Assembly: GCA_016280485.1 (NCBI GenBank)
Contig: JAEEGU010000085.1
Coordinates: forward strand, 1 to 6,282
From: Bacillota bacterium
Lineage (GTDB): Bacteria > Bacillota > Clostridia > Peptostreptococcales > Anaerovoracaceae
Direction: 5' to 3'
DNA length: 6,282 nucleotides
Part shown: positions 1 to 5,917 of the stretch, one piece after another
Layout of the letters: every line of letters begins with the position of its first letter
Position numbering within the stretch: position 1 is the first letter of the stretch
The notes under the pieces: model-generated
Told to the model about the DNA's origin: nothing
Database searches by the model: none
What the model saw: only the letters and a program-made list of their open reading frames with translations
Program-made: the position numbers and the translations under genes

Positions 1-856
1 AATGCCACAGACAAGAGAGCACATCCTGCTTTCCCGTCAGGTAGGCGTACCTTACATCATCGTATTCCTCAACAAGTGTGATATGGTAGACGATGACGAG
101 CTCCTCGACCTCGTAGAAATGGAAGTAAGAGAACTCCTCGACGAGTATGACTTCCCGGGCGATGATACACCAATCATCCGTGGTTCCGCTCTCATGGCAC
201 TCGAAAATCCTGAAAGCGAATGGGGCGACAAGATTATCGAGCTCTTCGAAGCAGTAGACAGCTACATTCCTGAACCAAAGAGAGACAACGACAAGCCATT
301 CCTTATGCCTGTCGAAGACGTATTCTCCATCACAGGCCGTGGTACAGTAGCAACAGGCCGTGTAGAGAGAGGCGTACTCAAGGTTGGTGACGAAGTAGAA
401 ATCGTTGGACTTACAGAGGAAAAGAGAAAGGTTGTTGTAACAGGCGTTGAGATGTTCAGAAAGCTCCTCGACGAAGCAGAAACAGGCGACAACATCGGTG
501 CACTCCTCCGTGGCGTACAGAGAAACGAAATCGAAAGAGGACAGGTACTCTGCGCACCTGGAACAATTCACCCACACACAAAGTTCAAGGGCGAAGTATA
601 CGTACTGAAGAAGGAAGAAGGTGGCCGTCATACTCCATTCTTCAATGGCTATAGACCACAGTTCTACTTCAGAACAACAGACGTAACAGGCGATCTCCAG
701 TTACCTGAAGGTACAGAGATGTGCATGCCTGGAGATAACATCACAATGACTATCTCCCTGATCACTCCAATCGCTATCGAAGAAGGACTCCGCTTCGCTA
801 TTCGTGAAGGCGGCAGAACAGTAGGTTCCGGCGTTGTTACAGAGATTATTGAATAA
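1..856 (+). CDS. tuf: Elongation factor Tu (EF-Tu), 5'-truncated by window edge
   Basis: EF-Tu is the cytoplasmic GTPase that delivers aminoacyl-tRNA to the ribosomal A site. The visible 284 residues align end to end with the part of EF-Tu that begins at the MPQTRE segment following the G3 region. About 110 N-terminal residues (P-loop, switch I, DxxG) lie outside the window, so the ATG at position 2 is an internal Met, not the start; base 1 ends the previous codon. Visible motifs are the G4 motif NKCD (fragment residues 24-27), the G5 motif SAL (62-64), the domain II segment FSITGRGTVATGRVERG (about 108-124), and domain III with GGRHTPFF (207-214) and the terminal GLRFAIREGGRTVG (262-275). 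The reading frame is intact and stops with TAA at 854-856. It is followed by its own terminator, so it is the last gene of its transcript. Identification is certain; whether this is the only tuf copy cannot be seen. Confidence 0.98.
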   Translation, partial: MPQTREHILLSRQVGVPYIIVFLNKCDMVDDDELLDLVEMEVRELLDEYDFPGDDTPIIRGSALMALENPESEWGDKIIELFEAVDSYIPEPKRDNDKPFLMPVEDVFSITGRGTVATGRVERGVLKVGDEVEIVGLTEEKRKVVVTGVEMFRKLLDEAETGDNIGALLRGVQRNEIERGQVLCAPGTIHPHTKFKGEVYVLKKEEGGRHTPFFNGYRPQFYFRTTDVTGDLQLPEGTEMCMPGDNITMTISLITPIAIEEGLRFAIREGGRTVGSGVVTEIIE

Positions 857-885
857 TCCCTACATCACATTATAAAGACGAACAT

Positions 886-923
886 GAGCTGAGCTCTCAC
901 GTAGAGCTCAGCTCTTTGTTTTT
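886..923 (+). terminator. Intrinsic terminator of tuf
   Basis: A perfect 12-bp inverted repeat has arms GAGCTGAGCTCT (886-897) and AGAGCTCAGCTC (903-914) around a 5-nt loop, and is followed directly by TTTGTTTTT (915-923). It starts 29 nt after the tuf stop codon. This is a classic Rho-independent terminator and separates tuf from the small operon downstream. Confidence 0.93.
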
Positions 924-948
924 GACTTCAAAAACTTTGCCAAAAGAC

Positions 949-977
949 TTGAATAGTTGCCCGTAGGCAAGTATACT
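949..977 (+). promoter_or_regulatory. Sigma-A-type promoter of the small two-gene operon
   Basis: TTGAAT (949-954) and TATACT (972-977) are separated by exactly 17 bp, a good match to the housekeeping promoter consensus. Transcription would begin near 984, giving a leader of about 37 nt before the ATG at 1021. The site lies just downstream of the tuf terminator, so the small operon is probably transcribed independently of tuf. Confidence 0.72.
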
Positions 978-987
978 TACTTGTAAG
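957..987. promoter_or_regulatory. Overlapping inverted repeats over the -10 (candidate operator)
   Basis: Three inverted repeats overlap here: TTGCC (957-961) with GGCAA (966-970); CAAGTA (968-973) with TACTTG (978-983); and CTTAC (976-980) with GTAAG (983-987). They cover the spacer, the -10 and the expected start point of the promoter at 949-977. Symmetry at this position is typical of repressor operators, so the operon may be autoregulated. That role is inference; the binding protein is unknown. Confidence 0.42.
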
Positions 988-1005
988 AGATAAAAAGATT
1001 GTATG

Positions 1006-1013
1006 AAAGGGGG
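1006..1013 (+). promoter_or_regulatory. Ribosome binding site that fixes the start of the 90-aa gene
   Basis: AAAGGGGG ends 7 nt before the ATG at 1021, an ideal spacing. The in-frame ATG at 1003 lies upstream of this site and has no Shine-Dalgarno sequence of its own, so translation should begin at 1021 (or the adjacent ATG at 1024). Confidence 0.8.
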
Positions 1014-1020
1014 AACTCCT

Positions 1021-1293
1021 ATGATGTATCCTTTTATGACACTTGAAGATGCCACGGAAATTGTGCATTCCGAGCTGAAAGAAGATGGACGCGTTAAGGT
1101 TTATATCGAGACTCCGGACGAAAAGGACGGCTTCCACAATGCGACTTGCTGGTTGCCGGAATATACTTGGGAAGAGATTAACGGATATTCCCAAGACGAG
1201 ATGGCAAAGTACAAAAAGCTTGTTACGGCAAATGCACATCTAATTATGGAGTTCGCTCAAGAGGGAGGATTTTTGAATGCCGCAAATCTTTAA
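1021..1293 (+). CDS. Small acidic protein of unknown function, partner of the DUF4160 gene
   Basis: This encodes a 90-aa soluble protein beginning MMYPFMTLED and ending GGFLNAANL. I do not recognise a named family and assign no function. It has no signal peptide, membrane segment or Cys/His metal cluster. Several acidic stretches stand out (HSELKEDG, ETPDEKDG), and the second half (from about EEINGYSQDEMAKY) looks helical. The start at 1021 is chosen over an in-frame ATG at 1003 because AAAGGGGG at 1006-1013 is spaced 7 nt from it. It is the first gene of a two-gene operon; its last 17 nt overlap the next gene, whose Shine-Dalgarno lies inside this coding sequence. That arrangement implies translational coupling and fixed stoichiometry, as in many toxin-antitoxin pairs. 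By analogy with DUF4160 genes that sit beside DUF2442 genes, this could be the partner component, but it does not look like a DUF2442 protein to me. Confidence 0.82.
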   Translation: MMYPFMTLEDATEIVHSELKEDGRVKVYIETPDEKDGFHNATCWLPEYTWEEINGYSQDEMAKYKKLVTANAHLIMEFAQEGGFLNAANL

Positions 1294-1555
1294 GGTGGGG
1301 CCTTATTGGATATATTTCTGGTCCAACGAAAACAAGCCTCTTGAACCTGTGCATGTCCATATTGCAGAGGGCAAGCCGGTGGCAGATGCGACAAAAGTGT
1401 GGGTAACACAATCCGGTAAATGTTTGGTATGCAATAATAAGTCAAATATACCAAGCAAACAGCTAAAACTACTTGTGAGAATTTTGGAGGCTAATGCTGA
1501 AGAAATCATTAAAAAGTGGGAAGAATTCTTTGGAGAAGCATCATATTTCTGTTAA
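1277..1555 (+). CDS. DUF4160-family protein
   Basis: A 92-aa protein with the DUF4160 pattern: an N-terminal beta segment with the aromatic run YWIYFWSNE (about residues 9-17), the PVHVHIAEG motif (24-32) that matches the family's P-H-[IV]-H-V signature, a beta segment with KVWV, and C-terminal helices ending IIKKWEEFFG. Length is normal for the family. The ATG at 1277 is supported by GGGAGGA at 1263-1269 (7-nt spacing), inside the preceding gene, and the two frames overlap by 17 nt. The biochemical role of DUF4160 is not established. As I recall, members are often found beside small partner genes, commonly DUF2442, in toxin-antitoxin-like pairs. The conserved histidines could be functional, but that is inference. 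The gene stops 57 bp before the convergent XRE gene and shares a hairpin terminator region with it. Confidence 0.85.
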   Translation: MPQIFKVGPYWIYFWSNENKPLEPVHVHIAEGKPVADATKVWVTQSGKCLVCNNKSNIPSKQLKLLVRILEANAEEIIKKWEEFFGEASYFC

Positions 1556-1603
1556 AAAACAACGCAGCTATCGCAATTAGCGGTAGCTGCATTTTTATTG
1601 CAA
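1556..1603 (+). repeat. Direct repeat copy 1 (terminator element)
   Basis: This segment runs AAAACAA, hairpin, T-run, ATTGCAA. It matches 5918-5964 at no fewer than 41 of about 47 aligned positions. Differences are confined to one inserted base before the stem, the loop, the base after the stem and one T. The asymmetric T/G position of the stem is kept in both copies, which favours common descent over convergent terminator evolution. It lies at the left boundary of the XRE plus surface-protein unit. Confidence 0.8.
1564..1596 (+). terminator. Terminator of the small operon, also facing the convergent XRE gene (repeat copy 1)
   Basis: The arms GCAGCTATCGC (1564-1574) and GCGGTAGCTGC (1580-1590) form an 11-bp stem with one G-U pair and a 5-nt AATTA loop, then A and TTTTT. 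On the minus strand the hairpin is followed by GTTGTTTTTT, so it could also end the convergent XRE transcript. The G-U pair becomes an A/C mismatch on that strand, so the plus direction should be stronger. The hairpin belongs to a 48-nt segment (1556-1603) repeated at 5918-5964. Confidence 0.88.
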
Positions 1604-1611
1604 AAATTATT

Positions 1612-1815
1612 TCATTCCTCCGGCTCGTATGACAGCACCTCGGATACGCTGCAGTTCAGTATGAAGCACAGTGTGTCTAGCGTCGTGGTCGTTATGGGTT
1701 TGCCGTGCTTCATGCGGTTTATGGTGTTCGCGGACAACCCATGCTTGTATATCAGTTCGTACTCGGTAATACCTTTCTTAAATAATGTCTCATAAAATGG
1801 CTTGTATGTAATCAT
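1612..1815 (-). CDS. XRE / Cro-C1-type helix-turn-helix regulator (YozG-like)
   Basis: A 67-aa single-domain DNA-binding protein beginning MITYKPFYETL. A five-helix Cro/C1 HTH fold fills the whole protein: the HTH core is about residues 17-36 (TEYELIYKHGLSANTINRMK, with recognition helix around LSANTINRM), followed by the family-typical KPITTTTLDTLCFILNCSVSEVL. An in-frame ATG six codons upstream (at 1833) is rejected. AGGGG (1828-1824 on the minus strand) sits 8 nt before the ATG at 1815, homologues begin at the same M-I-[ST]-Y-K-P, and the upstream ATG lacks a Shine-Dalgarno. The gene is convergent with the small operon and divergent from the large surface-protein gene, with 204 bp between the two start codons. 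Proteins of this kind are usually small transcriptional repressors, and the adjacent palindrome at 1864-1875 is a candidate target. No convincing promoter for it was found. Confidence 0.9.
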   Translation of the reverse strand: MITYKPFYETLFKKGITEYELIYKHGLSANTINRMKHGKPITTTTLDTLCFILNCSVSEVLSYEPEE

Positions 1816-1823
1816 ATTTTTTA

Positions 1824-1828
1824 CCCCT
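1824..1828 (-). promoter_or_regulatory. Ribosome binding site fixing the XRE gene start
   Basis: AGGGG on the minus strand lies 8 nt before the ATG at 1815. It falls between the two candidate start codons and therefore selects the shorter 67-aa product. Confidence 0.72.
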
Positions 1829-1838
1829 AACATACAAT

Positions 1839-1854
1839 ACCATTGTTAAATGGT
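1839..1854. promoter_or_regulatory. Inverted repeat beside the surface-protein -35
   Basis: ACCATT (1839-1844) and AATGGT (1849-1854) form a perfect 6-bp inverted repeat with a 4-bp spacer. Its right edge touches the -35 at 1854, and it lies in the region expected to contain the XRE gene promoter. It could be a second regulator site. Evidence is symmetry and position only. Confidence 0.35.
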
Positions 1855-1882
1855 TGACTATACTCAATATATTGACTATAAT
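1854..1882 (+). promoter_or_regulatory. Near-consensus promoter of the surface-protein gene
   Basis: TTGACT (1854-1859) and a perfect TATAAT (1877-1882) are separated by 17 bp. Transcription would start near 1889, leaving a leader of about 130 nt. A strong housekeeping promoter suits an abundant wall protein. The nonamer TTGACTATA occurs twice, 18 bp apart (1854-1862 and 1872-1880), so the -35 and -10 regions share a direct repeat. Confidence 0.82.
1859..1880. promoter_or_regulatory. Palindromic operator candidate between -35 and -10
   Basis: TCAATATATTGA (1864-1875) is a perfect 12-bp palindrome occupying the promoter spacer. TATA follows outside it on each side (1859-1862 and 1877-1880) after a single C/C mismatch, giving a 22-bp near-palindrome. 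A protein bound here would block RNA polymerase. The divergent XRE gene is the obvious candidate, but this is inference from adjacency. Confidence 0.5.
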
Positions 1883-1888
1883 GATAAT

Positions 1889-2019
1889 GCGACTGTTTTA
1901 GCTTGATGATGTGCTGAACGTACGAGACGCGCTAAAATAACAGGCTAAGGCTAGGAACGGATTTAGGGAGTATAGGAAGAGAAAAATAAGAGTCTATATG
2001 GGAGAAAGGAAAAAGGAAG
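1889..2019 (+). other. Long 5' leader of the surface-protein mRNA
   Basis: About 130 nt lie between the predicted transcription start and the ATG. The arms TTTTAGC (1896-1902) and GCTAAAA (1931-1937) can pair, and with a short bulge the pairing extends to CTG and CAG outside. A second GCTAA at 1944-1948 could compete for the same 5' arm. The 3' part is purine-rich and unstructured up to the Shine-Dalgarno AGAAAGGA (2003-2010, 9 nt before the ATG). I recognise no known riboswitch class. Long leaders that stabilise mRNA are known for S-layer genes. Confidence 0.4.
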
Positions 2020-5000
2020 ATGGCTAGATTCAAAAAGTTGGCCGCAATTGCGCTTTGCTTTGCGCTTGCGGTAAGCTTTATGCCGGGCGCCACATTTGCG
2101 GCTGATTCGGCAAGCTTTACTGACATGCCGGACAACTGGGCTACAGCAAGCCTTAATCGTGCGGTTTCGGACGGCCTCTTAAAGGGCTACGATACTGCCG
2201 GCGGCATGGAGATTAGGCCTGAAGGCAACCTTACACGCGCAGAGCTTGTAACGGTTGTAAACAGAGCATTCGGTGCGAAGAATGAGGCTTCGCTTGCGGG
2301 CGTAAGCGATGTGCCTGCTACGCAGTGGTTCGCAACCGAAATGGCAAAGGCCGTAAAGATGGGAACGATGAAGCAGGACACTTCGATGCGTCCAAACGCT
2401 TCCATCACTCGCCAAGAGGCTTTCACAATCCTTGCGAGAGCGTTCAACCTCAAAGCTGCAGATACTGCAGCAATGAACAAGTTCAGTGATGCAGCACAGG
2501 TTGCAAGCTGGGCGACAGATTCAATGAACGCACTTGTTGCAGGCGGCTATGTTGCGGGCAGCAACGGTAAGCTTAATCCTGCAAGCAATATCACTCGCGC
2601 AGAGTTTGCGAAAATCATGGACAACATGGTTGGCGGGTATATTACCGAGGAAGGAACTGTAACATCACTTGGTTCAGGAAACATCATCGTTCGTGCAAGC
2701 GGCGTTACAATTAAGGACGCAACTATCACAGGTGACCTCATCCTTGCTGATGGCGTGGATGCAGGTACCGTTAATCTCGAGGGCGTAAAGGTAAACGGCC
2801 GCGTGCTCGTAAGAAGCGGTAATATGGCGGCTGACGATAACTCCAAGCTTGGAAAGATTGAGGTACTTTCAAACGGTTCTTCTGTTACTTCCAAGACAGG
2901 AACAGTTGAGGTTGCAGAAGGCGTGACCGGCGTAACCTTTAACGGTAAGGCTGTAACTGCCGGAACTCCTGTTGCTGCAGAAACTGCTGAGACTGCAGGT
3001 GGCGGTGGCGGCGGATCATCCTCCGGCTCGAGAGTAGAGAACCTTGAAATCACAAGAGACGGAGAATATACCGGAACCTACGGAAATGTAACAATTACCG
3101 ATGCTGTAGGTGATGGCGAGGTTACTCTCCGTGACATGACGATTACAGGTACGCTTACTGTTCAGGGCGGTGGCTCAAACTCCATCAAGCTCTTCAGAAC
3201 AAACCCTCGTACCGTTGTAATGGATAAGAACACAACAAACGGCGGCGAGTCCCCTAGACTCGAGCTTACTGATTCAACCGTTGCAAACGTTGTAATCAAT
3301 CAGCCTGCTATCGTTGAGGCTACAAACAGAGCTTCAAGTATAGGTACGCTGGAGGCTAAATCTGACGTAACCGTTAAGGGCGCTGCAACAAAGATTGAAA
3401 CCGTTATGGTTCCTGAAGCGGCTGGTAATAACCTCTACGTTATTGTAAACGATGCAGAGGTTAGAAATTTACATAACGCAAAGAATGGCGCACAGGTTAC
3501 AGGTAGTGCTGCCAACATCGGAACAATCACTGCTGCGGCACCTATAACCGTAGGTGGTGCAAACAATAAAGTTGCAAATATTGAAGTACCTGCAACTGCG
3601 GCAAATAATACTGCAGTTACGCTTGAAGGTACAGTAAAAGTAGAAAACATTGAAGTAAACAAGGAAAATACGACAGTTACCGCAAATCAGAAAGCCGGCG
3701 GAAGAGTAGGCAATATCGTTGCCAATGCGTCTGCAACGGTTGAGGGAAGCGGAAATAATGTCGTTGCCAACGTTGAAGCAAAGAGCGATGTAGCAGTTGC
3801 AGCAGGCGCAGTAGCGAAGGTTACTGTAGCAGACGAGGCAGACGTTGTGCTCACAGGTAACGGTAGCGATGCAGTCGAGGTTGCTGTAAATACAACAGAG
3901 CAGGTAAATGTTGTGACCGGCGGTACGAATGCAAGCTTCTCAACAGATCAGGAAGGAACATTAAACTTAACTGCTAAAGAAAACGCAGGTGACGATAACG
4001 AACTTGCGGTAACGCATATCTGCAAGTGGGATGAAGGCTCTGTAACAACACAGCCGACATGTACCACAGATGGTGTGAGAACTTATACCTGCACTGGCGA
4101 AGGAACTTGCACTCACGGAAATAAGACCGAAGCTATCCCTGCTCTCGGACATGATTTCAGCGGAGAGGGCGTAGTGACCCGCGAGGCAACCTGCACAACA
4201 CCGGGTATAAAGACATACACTTGTACGCGTGAAAACTGCTCAGAGACAAGAACTGAAAGCATCGCTGTAAAGCCACACACTCCTGTGGATTTCGAAGAAA
4301 AGGATGCTACAGAGTCCGAGCCGGCAGTAAATGCCGGAAAGATCTGTGAGGTTTGCGGTGCAGTTATCAGCGGCTGTGAAAAGCACGAGCTTCAGCCGGT
4401 ACAGGGTCTCAAGTGCGATCCGGCAACAGGCTTAATCAGCTTCCAAAAGCCTGCAAAGGCAGAGGCTGATGTTGAATACTGGGTAAACTTCGCAAACGCT
4501 AATGGCGAAATTATCTGGTGGCTGCCATGTGAATATACGGATGAAGATGCCAAGAATGGCGTTATTTCCATTGAGCGCGAGGATTGGCTGGGCAAGATTA
4601 TTGCTCTTGAGGATGCGGATTTAGCCTCAATCAAAAAGATTATCGTTGAGACATCAAAGGATGGCCATGTTTATGGCTTAGCAAGCTGCAACACAGGCAT
4701 CGACATCAAGGTAGAAGGCGATCCGATTGCTGGAGACTTAATTAAAGTGATGTTAAGCGAGAACCTTGATGATGAAATATACTACAAGCGTAATGATGGA
4801 GGTTCGTTTAACGTAAACAACACCTACATAGCGCTTCTTACCGACAGTGAAAAGAAAACGGAAGAAGATTCATCCTGGTATGAAACAAGCTATGACTGGT
4901 CGGTTTGGTGCGACAACTGGGAAGGCTATGAAATGTGGCTGTTTAATCCGGCTGACCTTGCAGCAGCATGCAAGGACCGCGAAGCCGGACTTAAATTGTA

Positions 5001-5889
5001 CGTCCGCAAATACACAATAGAAAATGGCGAGATATCTGTTTCAAAGAGAAATACAGCAGTGGATCCGTATGCTGTACTTAAGGCAGACTATAGCCATGAC
5101 AATTACTTTAAGGTAAGTCTTACCGAAGAAGACCATGAACTGATATTTACTGCAGGAAAGGAAGATTACACTATCCTTCTGGAGGACACAAACGGGAAAT
5201 ACTGGCAGTTTGAAATTAGAGATTGGATGGAAGATGAAGATACCCACGTGGTAAAAGCTCCTATGGGTGATCTCTTCTCTCAGATAGGAAGCTACTATGA
5301 TGTACCTGCGGGCACATACAGCTTTAAGACAGCTCGAGTTATAGTAACAAACAGAAACAGAGTTATTGGCTGGGGTGATGCTGTAAATCTTAGCGGCTGG
5401 CAGGTTACTGTAAATAAAGCTACAAGCATCAGCATTCCGGATGAAGGAGGATGGGATGATACAAATAAAATCCTTACTATCCTTTGGGATGAAATGCCGA
5501 ATGCATTAGCGACTGCCATTGCCGCAGAAGTTAATGCAGCAGACGACAGTAAGCCATATGATGTTGAAGTAGCTGTACGTGCACTTGCGAAAGGTTTGGG
5601 ATCGGAAACCTTCGGCGGAAATATGATTTATTCTGAATTTGGCAAGTATGATAGGCAGAAGTTTGTAATTGACCCGACTGCCAAAGCGGTAAAAATAAAA
5701 TTAAGTGAGGTATCGAGCGAATTCGCAGATCACTGCACAGCAGCATCGGCATGGTGCTTGAACTTCACTACCCCTTTACATAATGACAACGTTACAGTAT
5801 ACATGACAAATGTAACGAAGTTTGGAAATGCTGATGACGATCTTGTTAACGAAACAAGAGCGATATCCGGCAGCAAGCTCGCATACTAA
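2020..5889 (+). CDS. Giant SLH-domain cell-surface protein with beta-solenoid and Cys-rich repeats
   Basis: A 1289-aa secreted wall-associated protein. A Sec signal peptide (MARFKK, hydrophobic core 7-20) probably ends after Ala27. Three SLH domains follow at about 33-85, 95-145 and 155-203, with motifs LTRAE (71-75), ITRQE (129-133) and ITRAE (191-195); such triplets bind pyruvylated secondary wall polymer. Residues 211-640 are Val/Thr/Asn/Gly/Ala-rich beta-solenoid-like repeats broken by a Gly/Ser linker (327-337). A module at 238-267 recurs at 355-384, and one at 440-471 recurs at 499-530 with 14 of 32 identities. Residues 666-788 carry Cys repeats (CTTDGVRTYTC and CTTPGIKTYTC) and a CxxC at 776-779. 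Residues 790-1289 match no family I know; they are acidic and aromatic, with degenerate repeats sharing Y-x(2)-LL-x-D. There is no LPXTG or C-terminal membrane helix, so anchoring is N-terminal. AGAAAGGA at 2003-2010 supports the start. An adhesin or S-layer-associated role is likely but unproven. Confidence 0.93.
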   Translation: MARFKKLAAIALCFALAVSFMPGATFAADSASFTDMPDNWATASLNRAVSDGLLKGYDTAGGMEIRPEGNLTRAELVTVVNRAFGAKNEASLAGVSDVPATQWFATEMAKAVKMGTMKQDTSMRPNASITRQEAFTILARAFNLKAADTAAMNKFSDAAQVASWATDSMNALVAGGYVAGSNGKLNPASNITRAEFAKIMDNMVGGYITEEGTVTSLGSGNIIVRASGVTIKDATITGDLILADGVDAGTVNLEGVKVNGRVLVRSGNMAADDNSKLGKIEVLSNGSSVTSKTGTVEVAEGVTGVTFNGKAVTAGTPVAAETAETAGGGGGGSSSGSRVENLEITRDGEYTGTYGNVTITDAVGDGEVTLRDMTITGTLTVQGGGSNSIKLFRTNPRTVVMDKNTTNGGESPRLELTDSTVANVVINQPAIVEATNRASSIGTLEAKSDVTVKGAATKIETVMVPEAAGNNLYVIVNDAEVRNLHNAKNGAQVTGSAANIGTITAAAPITVGGANNKVANIEVPATAANNTAVTLEGTVKVENIEVNKENTTVTANQKAGGRVGNIVANASATVEGSGNNVVANVEAKSDVAVAAGAVAKVTVADEADVVLTGNGSDAVEVAVNTTEQVNVVTGGTNASFSTDQEGTLNLTAKENAGDDNELAVTHICKWDEGSVTTQPTCTTDGVRTYTCTGEGTCTHGNKTEAIPALGHDFSGEGVVTREATCTTPGIKTYTCTRENCSETRTESIAVKPHTPVDFEEKDATESEPAVNAGKICEVCGAVISGCEKHELQPVQGLKCDPATGLISFQKPAKAEADVEYWVNFANANGEIIWWLPCEYTDEDAKNGVISIEREDWLGKIIALEDADLASIKKIIVETSKDGHVYGLASCNTGIDIKVEGDPIAGDLIKVMLSENLDDEIYYKRNDGGSFNVNNTYIALLTDSEKKTEEDSSWYETSYDWSVWCDNWEGYEMWLFNPADLAAACKDREAGLKLYVRKYTIENGEISVSKRNTAVDPYAVLKADYSHDNYFKVSLTEEDHELIFTAGKEDYTILLEDTNGKYWQFEIRDWMEDEDTHVVKAPMGDLFSQIGSYYDVPAGTYSFKTARVIVTNRNRVIGWGDAVNLSGWQVTVNKATSISIPDEGGWDDTNKILTILWDEMPNALATAIAAEVNAADDSKPYDVEVAVRALAKGLGSETFGGNMIYSEFGKYDRQKFVIDPTAKAVKIKLSEVSSEFADHCTAASAWCLNFTTPLHNDNVTVYMTNVTKFGNADDDLVNETRAISGSKLAY

Positions 5890-5917
5890 TATCCCGTACA
5901 TCATGTAAAAATAACAC

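Noticed and set aside
957..987. CRISPR or other repeat array
   Set aside because: The symmetric elements are single, promoter-associated inverted repeats; no spaced repeat array exists anywhere in the window.
1003..1020. Upstream in-frame ATG for the 90-aa gene (adds MKGGTP)
   Set aside because: The Shine-Dalgarno AAAGGGGG lies inside this extension and is correctly spaced only for the ATG at 1021; nothing precedes the ATG at 1003.
1816..1833. Longer XRE protein starting at 1833 (73 aa)
   Set aside because: No ribosome binding site precedes that ATG, the AGGGG site falls after it, and the family normally starts at the MITYKP position.
1889..2019. Cyclic-di-GMP or other riboswitch in the surface-protein leader
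   Set aside because: No recognisable conserved core of any riboswitch class; only generic stems are visible.
2547..3053. 168-codon open frame on the minus strand inside the surface-protein gene
   Set aside because: It is antisense to a well-supported repeat protein, gives a low-complexity Ser/Pro/Thr product and has no ribosome binding site; it follows from the codon bias of the sense strand. Other minus-strand frames within 2020-5889, the one at 928-1239 antisense to the 90-aa gene, and 262-495 inside tuf are rejected for the same reasons.
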